This document shows positions 19,410 to 28,795 of a DNA stretch of 64,000 nucleotides, piece by piece. The position numbers and the translations under genes are program-made. This DNA comes from Anaerolineae bacterium (GTDB taxonomy: Bacteria > Chloroflexota > Anaerolineae > Aggregatilineales > Phototrophicaceae), in assembly GCA_022823165.1 (NCBI GenBank), contig JAJDXR010000073.1, positions 1 through 64,000 of the forward strand, in the 5' to 3' direction. Each line of letters begins with the position of its first letter. Position 1 is the first letter of the stretch. The notes under the pieces are model-generated. The model searched no databases and was not told the origin of the DNA. It was given only the letters and a program-made list of their open reading frames with translations.

Positions 19410-21890
19410 TTAAGTGGCGCTTTGAAGAAGCAGGGTCTGTATGAATGGCGTGAGCATGAGCAGGATAACGGCGACCACACCGATAAAGATCACCACCGCG
19501 TACATACGCACGTAGCCGGTCTGTGAGCGGCGCATCCAGTCGGCTGCGCGCTGCACGAAGACGCCGACGCCGTTGACTGTGCCGTCGACGATGCCCAGGT
19601 CAATCGGCTTGCTAAGAATCTCGGCGATACTGTCGAAGCCGCGCTTGATGATGCGGTCGTGGAAATAATCGTGCAAGAAATCCCAATCGATGCGATCGGC
19701 CAGAAAGCTCGCCAAACGATTGAAGGGCGCTTCAATAAAAGCGGTGTAAGCCTCGTCCCAGTACAGGCGGGCGTTGGCCAGCTTGAATAGACCGCGGGCT
19801 GGCGCCTGCGTCTCGAGTTGATCGCGATTGCCGCTGGCCAGGCCTTTGCCCTTGTAGACGCGATTAGCCGCGAAAATCGAGGCGATGCCCAGCGCCAGGG
19901 CGATGCCGGCGATGAGCAGGTTGAAATCAAGCGTGTGCCCGCGCGATACGCTGATCAGGCTGTGCTCCAGGAAGTGCTTGAATTCGTAGGGATGATAGAT
20001 GCCGTCGAATATCGGCGTGGCTTTGGGCACGTTGATGAAGCCGATGATGCAGGTGAAGATGGCCAGAATAATCAGCGGCAGCAGCATAGCGCCATTGCTT
20101 TCCGGAGCTTGCTCAGCAGCTTCGCTGCGCGGTTTGTCAAAAAAGACCAGCACCACCTGCCGCCACATGTAGAAAGCGGTGAAAGCCGCAGCTATCAGCA
20201 GCACGCCAAAGGCAATGAAGCCGCTGGTTGTGTTTGCCACCAGGCCTTCATACCAGGCGTCGGCCAGGATTTCGTCTTTAGACCAGAAGCCGGCGAAGGG
20301 GAAGATGCCAGCCAAGCCCAAGGTCCCAATCAGATAGGTGAGATAGGTAATGGGCATGCGTTTGCGCAAGCCGCCCATATTGCGCATATCCTGCGGATCG
20401 AAGTCTTCTTCGTCGTGGCCGTCTTCATGGTCGCCGCCATGACTATGCTCATGCGCGTGATGATGGCCGTGCTCGACGCCGTGAATCACCGAGCCGCTGC
20501 CGAGGAAGAGCAGCGCCTTGAAGACCGCATGGGTGACCAAGTGAAACATGGCCGCTACATAAGCGCCGATGCCCACCGCCGCCACCATAAAGCCAAGTTG
20601 CGATATAGTCGAATAAGCCAGTACGCGCTTGATATCCCACTGGCCAAGGGCGATATAGCCGGCGACGATGGCTGTGCCGGCGCCGACCAGCGTGATGATG
20701 AGGCCCAGTACGTAGCCGGCGTGGTTGAGCTCCCACAAGAAGACATTGGAGCGCGCCATAAGATACACGCCCGCGGTCACCATAGTCGCGGCGTGAATCA
20801 GCGCGCTGACCGGCGTGGGGCCAGCCATGGCGTCTGGCAGCCAGACGAACAGCGGAATCTGCGCTGATTTGCCGGTGACGCCCAGCAGCATGAACAGCCC
20901 GATCAGGAAAATCACATCCTCGAAGTCCATTTGGAAGCCGCCGAAGTCGACGACTTCGCCCGTGCCAAAACGCTCCGAAGTCTGGCCGAATACGCCCAGC
21001 AGATCCGTATCGAAGCGCTGGTTGTCACAGTACAGCGCGCGAATGTCGCTGGCCAGCGGGTTGGGCGCCGCGTGGCCGTCGTCTTCAGCGTGGTCGTCGT
21101 CAGCGTGGGCATCAGCCGGGATACATTTGGCTTTCGCGCCGTGGTCGTCTTCCGCGGTTTCTGTATCGGCCTCATCGTGGTGCTCCAGCAAGCCGTTGTG
21201 TTCGCGCCAATGGACGAGATACTTGGCTTCGGTGTTGGGCAGCTCGCCCGCTTTGTAGAAATCAAGCGTTCCAAAGGTCCAAAATGCCAGGAACATAGCC
21301 ATGAGCAAGCCGAAGTCGCCAACGCGATTGACGATGAAAGCTTTGCGCGCGGCGTTGCTGTTCTTCCAGCCCTCGGGGGCTTTCTTGTCCCACCAGAAAC
21401 CAATCAGCAGGAAGGAACAGAGGCCGACGCCCTCCCAGCCGACGAAGAGCATCAAGAAGTTATTGGCTGTCACCAGTGTCAGCATAAAAGCCAGGAACAT
21501 ATTGAGGTAGGCGAAAAAGCGCGGATACCACTTGTCGCCGCGCATATACCCGCGGGCGTAAAGATGGATCAGCGAGCCGACGCCGGTGACCACCAGCATC
21601 ATAGTCACGCTGAGCGAATCGACGCGCATCTGCCAGGAGATCTCCAGGCCGATGGACTCAATCCGCAGCCAACCATCCAGGAAGGGCGGATTGACCACCG
21701 CGGCCGCGCCGTTGGCGCCGGTCACCCAAGTCAGAAGCAGCAATGAGATGATGAAGGCGAAGATTGAAGCGAAGCAGCCGATATAACCCGACCACTTCTC
21801 CTCCAGGCGCGCGCCGAAGAAGAAATTGATGATGGCCCCGAGCGCTGGCGCAAATATCACCAAGGGTACTAAGAGTGGCAGATTTTCCAT
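19410..21890 (-). CDS. nuoL: NADH:quinone oxidoreductase subunit L, with acidic/His-rich inserts
   Basis: 826 residues; NuoL is usually 600-680. The core is typical: GWEGVGLCSFLLIGFWW, PLFVWLPDAMAGPTPVSALIHAATMVTAG, the HL transverse helix region at the C-terminus (about 690-800). The surplus lies partly in two inserts: about 212-320, acidic and His-rich (HHDEAD, DAHADDDHAEDDGHAAP), and about 470-500, a His/Asp/Glu run between GSVIH and QDMRNMGG. Both sit in loops between helices and look able to bind metal ions. NuoL is the distal proton pump and carries the long lateral helix. 29 bases after nuoK. Confidence 0.96.
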   Translation of the reverse strand: MENLPLLVPLVIFAPALGAIINFFFGARLEEKWSGYIGCFASIFAFIISLLLLTWVTGANGAAAVVNPPFLDGWLRIESIGLEISWQMRVDSLSVTMMLVVTGVGSLIHLYARGYMRGDKWYPRFFAYLNMFLAFMLTLVTANNFLMLFVGWEGVGLCSFLLIGFWWDKKAPEGWKNSNAARKAFIVNRVGDFGLLMAMFLAFWTFGTLDFYKAGELPNTEAKYLVHWREHNGLLEHHDEADTETAEDDHGAKAKCIPADAHADDDHAEDDGHAAPNPLASDIRALYCDNQRFDTDLLGVFGQTSERFGTGEVVDFGGFQMDFEDVIFLIGLFMLLGVTGKSAQIPLFVWLPDAMAGPTPVSALIHAATMVTAGVYLMARSNVFLWELNHAGYVLGLIITLVGAGTAIVAGYIALGQWDIKRVLAYSTISQLGFMVAAVGIGAYVAAMFHLVTHAVFKALLFLGSGSVIHGVEHGHHHAHEHSHGGDHEDGHDEEDFDPQDMRNMGGLRKRMPITYLTYLIGTLGLAGIFPFAGFWSKDEILADAWYEGLVANTTSGFIAFGVLLIAAAFTAFYMWRQVVLVFFDKPRSEAAEQAPESNGAMLLPLIILAIFTCIIGFINVPKATPIFDGIYHPYEFKHFLEHSLISVSRGHTLDFNLLIAGIALALGIASIFAANRVYKGKGLASGNRDQLETQAPARGLFKLANARLYWDEAYTAFIEAPFNRLASFLADRIDWDFLHDYFHDRIIKRGFDSIAEILSKPIDLGIVDGTVNGVGVFVQRAADWMRRSQTGYVRMYAVVIFIGVVAVILLMLTPFIQTLLLQSAT

Positions 21891-21919
21891 TTGCTAGCGC
21901 CTCTTCCGACGGCAATAAG

Positions 21920-22228
21920 TTACCCCTGCATTTGCTGCAGGTCGTCAATATTGATGCTCTGGCGTTCTCGGAAAATATTCACGATCAGCGCCAGGCCGAC
22001 CGCGACTTCGGCCGCGGCCACAGTCATGACAAAGAAGACAAAGACGTGGCCGTTGACCTGGCCCCATTCCCGTGCAAAAGCCACCAGCGCCAGATTGGCT
22101 GAATTAAGCATCAGTTCCACGGACATGAAGAGCAGAATGGCGTTGCGCCGCATCAGCACGCCCAGAGCGCCCATCAGGAACAGAACCATGCTGAGTACGA
22201 TGTAGGGCTCGGCGCCGATCGGGTTCAT
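21920..22228 (-). CDS. nuoK: NADH:quinone oxidoreductase subunit K
   Basis: 102 residues, three hydrophobic helices, with the two membrane Glu residues in [15 protein letters not shown] and [20 protein letters not shown] that link to the E-channel. Normal family length. 19 bases after nuoJ. Confidence 0.97.
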   Translation of the reverse strand: MNPIGAEPYIVLSMVLFLMGALGVLMRRNAILLFMSVELMLNSANLALVAFAREWGQVNGHVFVFFVMTVAAAEVAVGLALIVNIFRERQSINIDDLQQMQG

Positions 22229-22247
22229 TTTGCACTCTCTCCTGCGG

Positions 22248-23636
22248 CTAGTCGCCGGCCGGGTCGTCGGCGCCGCCGGTCAACTTGGCGCGGTAATCGC
22301 CGCTTAAGACATTGGAACCAGTCTGCTGCGAGATTACGCTGACCAGCGGGCGATTCACCCGCCTGCGCCGATTGACGCGCCGCCGTTCGGCTTGCGCCAA
22401 GGCGTCGGGGCGCGCCAGCACGATCACGCCGATCAGCGCCACCAGCAGCAACATACCCACCAGCATCACCGGCAGCACGTATTCGATGAACAGTACCTGC
22501 CCCACCGCTTCGGGGCTGCCAAAAGCCGGCGCGCCGATAGTGTTGAAGACGGCGGCTCGGTAGCTGGATTGGCTGCCAGGCACACCCGGCTCGCGCACCA
22601 GTACGCGAGTTTCGATCATGCCGCGCTCGGCTTCGTATGCGGCCAGCGTCCGCAGCACATTCTGATCCTCGTCTACCAAAGCCAGGTTGTAGGACCCGGC
22701 TTCCAGTTCGAGGCTGATATGCTCGCCGGCGGGCAACTGTTCAATGAGCGCGCGATGCGGAATCAGCGAGCCGCAGGCGCTGTCGTCGCAGAGTGTGCTT
22801 CGCGCGCTGTACTGCCCGACATCAACCAGCGAAACCTGCTTGTCAGTCACCGCGTTAAAGAGCGTGAGGCGCATTTTACCCACCGCCGGCGCGCTGATAT
22901 CGTCTTCCAGCAGGGCGACATCAACCAAGCCGGCCGCATTCTCGAAGAGCAGAATCGAGTGTGCCGAATCAGGCTCCAGAGCGCGCGATTGGCTGTATAT
23001 CGGCGCGGACTCAAAATCGCGGCCGGCGACGCCAACGATCACCGTATAGTCGCCCGCCGCCACTTCAATGTAGTCGCGCGCGGCTTCGCGGCCATACTCG
23101 TAGATGACGCCGTCCAGACGCGTGTCATCGCTTGTTTCGGAGACCGGATCAAGCAAGACATTGCCGCGGACAGTTTCTTGCAGCGTCATGGCGCGGCCCA
23201 TATCCATGACGGTAAATGTCTGCGCATCGCCGCCGGGGATGGCGTTAATGACGCGAATCCGCGCCTGCGCGTCCGGCTGATGCGTAGTTTCGTCATTCAA
23301 CATATTAGAAGCCAGCGGGAAGGCGAAGATGATCAGCAGCAGGATAGCCAGAGCCGTGCCGACGAAGCCCAGCCAGCGCATCCGCCCGGAGGTGTCGGTG
23401 GTTGTTTCGGCGCCGAGGAGCATGATCACGAAGAGGAATAGCACCATGATGGCGCCGGTATATACCGTGACCTGCACCATAGCCAGGAAAGGCGCGTCCA
23501 GCATCAAATACAAGAAAGCGACGCAGCCAAAATTAACGATGAGGAATAAGGCGCTATGTACTGCGTTTTGCCGCGTCAGCATCATGCCGGCCGCCAGCAC
23601 CGCCACAAAACTCACGACCAGAAACAACCATTCCAT
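22248..23636 (-). CDS. nuoJ: NADH:quinone oxidoreductase subunit J with DUF4397-like insert
   Basis: 462 residues; NuoJ is normally 160-210. Residues 1-113 give helices 1-4 with the conserved [21 protein letters not shown] (TM3), and residues about 366-410 give TM5 ([29 protein letters not shown]). Between them are about 250 residues (114-365) with the pattern of a DUF4397 domain: [12 protein letters not shown] at the start, [11 protein letters not shown], then [22 protein letters not shown] and [14 protein letters not shown]. By the known topology of NuoJ and the Arg-rich tail (cytoplasmic side), the insert faces outside. It carries three Cys (283, 288 region). The C-terminus adds about 50 basic residues. 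The reading frame is uninterrupted, so this is not a frameshift product. Confidence 0.93.
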   Translation of the reverse strand: MEWLFLVVSFVAVLAAGMMLTRQNAVHSALFLIVNFGCVAFLYLMLDAPFLAMVQVTVYTGAIMVLFLFVIMLLGAETTTDTSGRMRWLGFVGTALAILLLIIFAFPLASNMLNDETTHQPDAQARIRVINAIPGGDAQTFTVMDMGRAMTLQETVRGNVLLDPVSETSDDTRLDGVIYEYGREAARDYIEVAAGDYTVIVGVAGRDFESAPIYSQSRALEPDSAHSILLFENAAGLVDVALLEDDISAPAVGKMRLTLFNAVTDKQVSLVDVGQYSARSTLCDDSACGSLIPHRALIEQLPAGEHISLELEAGSYNLALVDEDQNVLRTLAAYEAERGMIETRVLVREPGVPGSQSSYRAAVFNTIGAPAFGSPEAVGQVLFIEYVLPVMLVGMLLLVALIGVIVLARPDALAQAERRRVNRRRRVNRPLVSVISQQTGSNVLSGDYRAKLTGGADDPAGD

Positions 23637-23733
23637 ACGAGCTAATTCCCAAGATAAAGGCCTTTGCGCACTTTATCACAATTGATTTCGCCATTCAATT
23701 TGCAATACTCGCGCCGCCGGTCAAAGCCAGCGG

Positions 23734-24228
23734 CTACGAAGGATCTTCCATATCCGGGATCGACCGGTCAAACGCGCCCGGCTCGACCTGTTGCGGCGTG
23801 GCCGGCGCGCCTTCCTGCGGCGGATCAATCAGCATGTCCTTGACATAGATGGCGTCACGCCGATCGGTGAAAGACATCTGATGTTCGTGACCGAGCTGGA
23901 TGGCTTCGGTCGGGCAAGCGTCTTCGCAATAGCCGCAGAAAATGCAGCGCAGCATGTTGATCTCATAAGTCTTGGCGTAACGCTCGCCGGGGCTGTAGCG
24001 TTCTTCATCAGTGTTCTCCGCCGCCTCGACCCAGATGGCGTCGGCCGGGCAGGCCGCCGCGCACAGCGAGCAGCCGATGCACTTCTCCAGGCCGTTTTCA
24101 TAGCGGCGCAGATGATGCCGCCCTTTATAGCGGTCCTGGAACTGCTGCACCTCTTCGGGATATTGCACCGTCACCGCATCGTCCATCAGATGCTTCAGGG
24201 TGGTGGCAAAACCTTTGACTACGTTCAT
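23734..24228 (-). CDS. nuoI: NADH:quinone oxidoreductase subunit I
   Basis: 164 residues from ATG 24228 (a TTG three codons earlier is less likely; AAAGG precedes the ATG). Holds both 4Fe-4S clusters N6a/N6b: CIGCSLCAAACPADAIW and CIFCGYCEDACPTEAIQ. Passes electrons from the peripheral arm to NuoB. It has a Pro/Ala-rich tail. Confidence 0.97.
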   Translation of the reverse strand: MNVVKGFATTLKHLMDDAVTVQYPEEVQQFQDRYKGRHHLRRYENGLEKCIGCSLCAAACPADAIWVEAAENTDEERYSPGERYAKTYEINMLRCIFCGYCEDACPTEAIQLGHEHQMSFTDRRDAIYVKDMLIDPPQEGAPATPQQVEPGAFDRSIPDMEDPS

Positions 24229-24280
24229 TAGCCGCAACCTTTAGTCTGCTTGTCTTCAGCCAAAACTTGTTCAAGTCTCG

Positions 24281-25849
24281 TCAATTGCCGACGGTCTTAA
24301 TGGCAGTCTCTTCGCGCTGGAGTTCGCGCTCTTCCTCGGGTGTGCGACCGAAGCTGGCCAAGCCTTCCAGCGCGCGCGTCTGGAAGCGGATATGCGCCAG
24401 CGGAATGGCGATCAGCATGCCAACCAGGTGCGTCAGCGCCCAGCCCCAGCCGCGGCGCTCGCCGGTGTAGGCCGGGTCATCCTCCAGCGGGATGGCTTCT
24501 TCGCTGTCTTGATCGCGGCTGATGCGGCGCAGCGCCCAGGAGCCCAGAATGAGAACAAGCACGAATACCAAGCCGGATACGATAGTATACGCGGTCCCGC
24601 CCAGGCTATCGCCGACAACCAGCGCAACAGCCGTCCAGGCGACCGCCAGCAGCCCCAGCGGAATCATCACCTTCCAGCCGAACATCATCAGCCGGTCGTA
24701 ACGGATGCGCGGCAGTGTGGCGCGAATCCAGATCATGCCACAAAGCACCAGGACCACTTTGAGAATGAAGATGACCGGCGCCAAAATGGGCAAGCCATCC
24801 ATCGGCCACAGGTGATAACCGCCGAAGAAAACCGCCACCGCCACCAGGCTCACCGCAATCATGCCCAGATATTCCGCCATCATAAACAAGGCGAATTTCA
24901 TGCCGCTGTATTCGGTCATGTAGCCTTGCGTCAATTCCTGCTCGGCTTCGGTCAAGTCGAAAGGCGCGCGATTGGTCTCGGCCAAAAGCGCGAGCATAAG
25001 CACGGCGGCCGCCAGCGGATTCTGGAAGACGAACCAATCCCAGATATTGCGCTGGGCGTCGATGATATCGCCGATGGCCATGCTGCCGACGATCATGACC
25101 GGCACAGCCAGCGTCAATGCGAAGCTCAACTCGTAGCTAATCATCTGCGCGGAAGCGCGCAGGGCGCCCAACATGGCGTATTTGTTATCGCTGGACCAGC
25201 CGGCCAGCACGACGCCGTAAGTAGCGATGCTGGTGATGGCGATCACCCAGAGAATGCCGACATTGGAATCGATCAAGCCCTGCGGAACCTGGAACCAGAC
25301 ATCACCCAGCGACGGCGCGAACCAGGGCAGCACCAAATCCGGACCCATCGGGATCACCGCGGCGATCATCAGAATCGGAATTACCTTGATCATCGGCGCC
25401 AGCCGAAAGACCCACTTATCGGCGCCGGCGGGCATCAAGTCTTCCTTAAACACCAGCTTGACGCCATCGGCGGCCGGCTGCAAAAAGCCCATGGGGCCGA
25501 CTCGATTGGGTCCCACACGGTGCTGCAAGAATGACAGCAGCCGCCGTTCCAGCAAGGTCGCGTAAGCGAAGCCGGTGACGATGACGAAAGCGAATCCGGC
25601 GGCAAAGATGATAGGCCAAAGCGCCGAGCAGCCGGGGTCATCAGCGCATTGCACGACGTTGGTCACGCGCGCTTCCGGGTTGAGCAGCAGCCCGATCGCG
25701 CCCTCGCGCCCGTTGAGATTGCCGGCGGCGTCGAAACCGATCCAGGCCGCGATCGCGCTCAAATTGGCGATCACCAGCCCCAGGACTATTATCAGCCCGA
25801 TCAGCGCGATGACGCCTATGCCAATGCCGATCTTCAGATTTCGGCTCAT
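24281..25849 (-). CDS. nuoH: NADH:quinone oxidoreductase subunit H, extended
   Basis: 522 residues; usual NuoH is 320-400. The core shows the quinone-site motifs ERRLLSFLQHRVGPNRVGP, GLLQP-like FLQPAADGVKLVFKED, AETNRAPFDLTEAEQELTQGYMTEYSG. The N-terminus has an additional hydrophobic helix (about 8-35) followed by an outside loop with two Cys (QCADDPGCS). About 95 residues at the C-terminus (about 430-522) add a membrane segment and a charged tail (RTPEEERELQREE). Ribosome site GAGGAAG before ATG 25849. The core anchors the peripheral arm and helps form the quinone tunnel. Confidence 0.95.
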   Translation of the reverse strand: MSRNLKIGIGIGVIALIGLIIVLGLVIANLSAIAAWIGFDAAGNLNGREGAIGLLLNPEARVTNVVQCADDPGCSALWPIIFAAGFAFVIVTGFAYATLLERRLLSFLQHRVGPNRVGPMGFLQPAADGVKLVFKEDLMPAGADKWVFRLAPMIKVIPILMIAAVIPMGPDLVLPWFAPSLGDVWFQVPQGLIDSNVGILWVIAITSIATYGVVLAGWSSDNKYAMLGALRASAQMISYELSFALTLAVPVMIVGSMAIGDIIDAQRNIWDWFVFQNPLAAAVLMLALLAETNRAPFDLTEAEQELTQGYMTEYSGMKFALFMMAEYLGMIAVSLVAVAVFFGGYHLWPMDGLPILAPVIFILKVVLVLCGMIWIRATLPRIRYDRLMMFGWKVMIPLGLLAVAWTAVALVVGDSLGGTAYTIVSGLVFVLVLILGSWALRRISRDQDSEEAIPLEDDPAYTGERRGWGWALTHLVGMLIAIPLAHIRFQTRALEGLASFGRTPEEERELQREETAIKTVGN

Positions 25850-25867
25850 ACTTGTCTTCCTCGTGTA

Positions 25868-28402
25868 TCAGTCCGCAGCGGCAACCGCTACGGATACCCG
25901 GCTGACGGTACCGGCGCTTATCGTCAACGGGATCGCCGCGTCCGTCATGTGCCGCGGCAGCGCGACCAGACCTTCGGCAATCTCGTCGCTGATGATCGCG
26001 CGCGCGCGCAGCCTTGCTTCACCTGTGCGTATCTCGACGAAATCATTATGAATGATGCCCAGGGCTTGCGCGTCGGCTGAATTCAGCGTCGCGGAAGCCG
26101 CCAGGATTCGCGGCTCCATAAGCAAAGAGGGCCGGAAGTTGCGCTGGCGATTGTATAGCCGCGTTACCGGCATAATCAAGAGCTCGCCTTCGCCCGCGCT
26201 GACCGCTTCAGGCGCGGCGACCGCGACCGGTTTGAGTTTCTTTTTGCCGTCCGCGAGCGCGGGTATCTGTATGCCAAGCCCGCCTTCATTGGAGTAGGCG
26301 GTACCGCCGTAATACAGATCGCGACCGCCGACATCGGGGAATTGCCGCTTAACTTGCCCGAGCGCCTGGTAGCGCATGCCCGCAAACTCGGCGACATGCT
26401 TGCTCAGCTCCAGCATGACGGCCGCGGCCGAGGGTTTGAGATGGCTCATGCCCATAGCTTGCCGCAAACTGCCGAAGAGTTTCCAGGCGGGCAAGGTTTG
26501 ACCCATCGGTCCCTGCGCGGTGTAGAAGCGCTGTACGCGCCGCTCGCCATTAACATAGCTGCCATCGCGCTCGGCAAAGGTCTGGATAGGCAGCGCATAA
26601 TCCGCCAGCTCCGAAATGCCGTCGTCGAAGAAATTGGCGTAGATGATGGTCTCGACCTGGCTGAGCCAAGCCCGCGCCGCCGGGTCGTCATCAAGCAACT
26701 CGGCTTGCGCTACTATCAGCAGCTTGGGTGGATTAGCGGCGATGTCCAGGCTGGCCGCCGGCGAATACCCCAGGTAATGCAGCCCCATGCCGTTGGCACC
26801 GGGTATGGGCGAGAGCAGGCCGTTATTGGGCCGCCCGACATGGCCCGTCTCAATCAGGAAGTTTGCCGCCGCCTGCGCCAAAGCCGCGCTGCCAGCGAGC
26901 GTGAGCCCTTCCGCGCCGGCTACGATGACCAGATTCTCGGCTTGGCTCAGCCGCTCGGCGATGGCCGGGTGTAATTCCGCCAGGTCTTGCATGACAGCTG
27001 CCGCCTCGCCAGCGCGGTAACGGATGGCGTCGCCTGCGACGATTTTGTCGTTGCGCGCGCCTTGCAGGGCGAAGTCTTCCAGGCGTGTATCGCGAGCGTT
27101 AGCCACGACCAGGTAGGCGCCGCGATCTTGCGCTTGTTTCAAACGCAGCCGCCATATCGGCACTTCTTCTTCCAGGTCGCTGGCGATCACCAGAATGGCA
27201 TCGCCTTTGCCCAGCTGGCCCAGGTTGGTCCCGAAGCCGACGCCGGCCCGCGCCACTGACTCAGCGCCGCCATGCGTCGGCGGCCAGGCGCCCATTCGCC
27301 CACCCCCGAGGCCTTCCATCAAGCGCCGCAATTCCCACAAATCTTCGTTGGTCATGCCGCTGCCGGCGATGGCTGCTATATCACCGTCGGCATTGCGCAG
27401 CATCTCGGCGATATCGGCGATGGCCGCGTCCCAGGACGTGTCGCGCAAAACATCGCCGCTGCGCATCTGTGGTTTTTGCAGGCGGTCGTCGCTGCGGGTG
27501 AAGTGATGGCCAAAGCGGGTCTTGTCGCTGATCCAGATCTCGTTGACTTGCTCGTTCTGGCGCGGCATAACTCGCTTGATTTGGGCTTTGCCGCCAAAAT
27601 CGCGATCCAGCCGCATACTCAAGCTGATATTCTCGCCGGCGGCATCCCAAGGCGAGATGCTGGGCACTTCGTTTAGTTCCCAGGGCCGCGCGCCGAAGCG
27701 GAAGTCAGCCGTGGTCAGCGCGCCTACCGGGCAGATGTCGGTGGTGTTGCCGCTGAAATATGTATCAAATCCCGGCTCTGAATGGGTGATAATCTGCAAG
27801 CGGCGCCCGCGCTCATGGAATGCCAGGACATCGTCGCCGACGATTTCGTCCTGGAAGCGCACGCAGCGGGCGCATTGAATGCAGCGTTCGCGATCGAGAA
27901 AGATCAGGTCGCCCAGCGGGTAGTGTTTTTCCAGCAGTTGCTTGTCTTCAAAATACATGCGCGACGATTGCGGGCCATGACGCATGGTCAGGTTCTGCAG
28001 CGGGCATTCGCCGCCTTTGTCGCAGATGGGGCAATCCAGCGGGTGACTGCTGAGCAAGAACTCGAGCACGTCGTTGCGGGCGTCAGTCACTACCTGCGTA
28101 TTGGTCTTGATATGCATGCCATCGCTAACCACGGTGGTGCAAGCGGTCTGCAGCTTGGGGAAATAGCGAATCTGCGGACTGCCGTCTTCGTTGAGGACCA
28201 GCTCGCCGGTGGCGCGATCTCTGGCCGGCGTACCGAGCTCGACCAGGCACATGCGGCACATCCCAACCGGATCCATCTTGGGGTGATAGCAAAAGACCGG
28301 GATGTCATTGCCGGCATGCCACTTGGCGGCGTCCACCAGGTTTGACCCGGCAGCTACCTCGTATTCATCCCCGTCGATGTTGATCTTCACCGTGTCGGAC
28401 AT
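25868..28402 (-). CDS. nuoG: NADH:quinone oxidoreductase subunit G
   Basis: 844 residues. N-terminal ferredoxin domain with the 2Fe-2S cysteines (CYHPKMDPVGMCRMC), then the HxxxC cluster N5 segment HPLDCPICDKGGECPLQ, the 4Fe-4S set CIQCARCVRF with CPVGAL, and a molybdopterin-oxidoreductase-like body of about 600 residues ending in a molybdopterin-dinucleotide-binding-like domain. It carries electrons along the peripheral arm. Strong ribosome site GGAGGCAGGA. Confidence 0.96.
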   Translation of the reverse strand: MSDTVKINIDGDEYEVAAGSNLVDAAKWHAGNDIPVFCYHPKMDPVGMCRMCLVELGTPARDRATGELVLNEDGSPQIRYFPKLQTACTTVVSDGMHIKTNTQVVTDARNDVLEFLLSSHPLDCPICDKGGECPLQNLTMRHGPQSSRMYFEDKQLLEKHYPLGDLIFLDRERCIQCARCVRFQDEIVGDDVLAFHERGRRLQIITHSEPGFDTYFSGNTTDICPVGALTTADFRFGARPWELNEVPSISPWDAAGENISLSMRLDRDFGGKAQIKRVMPRQNEQVNEIWISDKTRFGHHFTRSDDRLQKPQMRSGDVLRDTSWDAAIADIAEMLRNADGDIAAIAGSGMTNEDLWELRRLMEGLGGGRMGAWPPTHGGAESVARAGVGFGTNLGQLGKGDAILVIASDLEEEVPIWRLRLKQAQDRGAYLVVANARDTRLEDFALQGARNDKIVAGDAIRYRAGEAAAVMQDLAELHPAIAERLSQAENLVIVAGAEGLTLAGSAALAQAAANFLIETGHVGRPNNGLLSPIPGANGMGLHYLGYSPAASLDIAANPPKLLIVAQAELLDDDPAARAWLSQVETIIYANFFDDGISELADYALPIQTFAERDGSYVNGERRVQRFYTAQGPMGQTLPAWKLFGSLRQAMGMSHLKPSAAAVMLELSKHVAEFAGMRYQALGQVKRQFPDVGGRDLYYGGTAYSNEGGLGIQIPALADGKKKLKPVAVAAPEAVSAGEGELLIMPVTRLYNRQRNFRPSLLMEPRILAASATLNSADAQALGIIHNDFVEIRTGEARLRARAIISDEIAEGLVALPRHMTDAAIPLTISAGTVSRVSVAVAAAD

Positions 28403-28417
28403 TCCTGCCTCCGCCTG

Positions 28418-28795
28418 TCAACCACGAGCATTATAGGACGCGGGCTGCTCGCGGCGCTGTATAATTCTCATTCCGTAAGCCGCGCGGTCGCGCATGACCT
28501 GCTCCAGGATGCGCCAGGCTTTGGCGTCATCCAGCCTGTCTCCCAGCGCCAGCGCCCGCTCAAAATCTTGCTTGGCGCGGTTATATTCACCCCGCTCCAG
28601 CAACAACTCACCACGCAGCACAAGTTGCGTTATGTCATCCGGCGCGTCCACAATCGCCTCGTCCAGCGCGCGCAGGCGCCGGTAAAACTCGCGTTCGCGC
28701 GCCAGCGGCGGCTGATAAACCGCGCCCATCACCTGGCTGATCAAGCCGCGCCAATGATTCCTTGGCCGTCCCGTCGCTTGCGTCATCAGGTCCAC
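28418..28795 (-). CDS. Small TPR protein inside the nuo operon
   Basis: 125 residues, starting with GTG whose G is also the last base of the nuoF stop (TAGTG), so translation is coupled. About residues 45-105 form two TPR-like helical hairpins (DDITQLVLRGELLLERGEYNRAKQ-type spacing, then FERALALGDRLDDAKAWRILEQVM). No signal peptide. Not a standard complex I subunit. Position between nuoF and nuoG suggests an accessory or assembly factor of the NADH-oxidising module, but this is inference. Confidence 0.75.
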   Translation of the reverse strand: MDLMTQATGRPRNHWRGLISQVMGAVYQPPLAREREFYRRLRALDEAIVDAPDDITQLVLRGELLLERGEYNRAKQDFERALALGDRLDDAKAWRILEQVMRDRAAYGMRIIQRREQPASYNARG

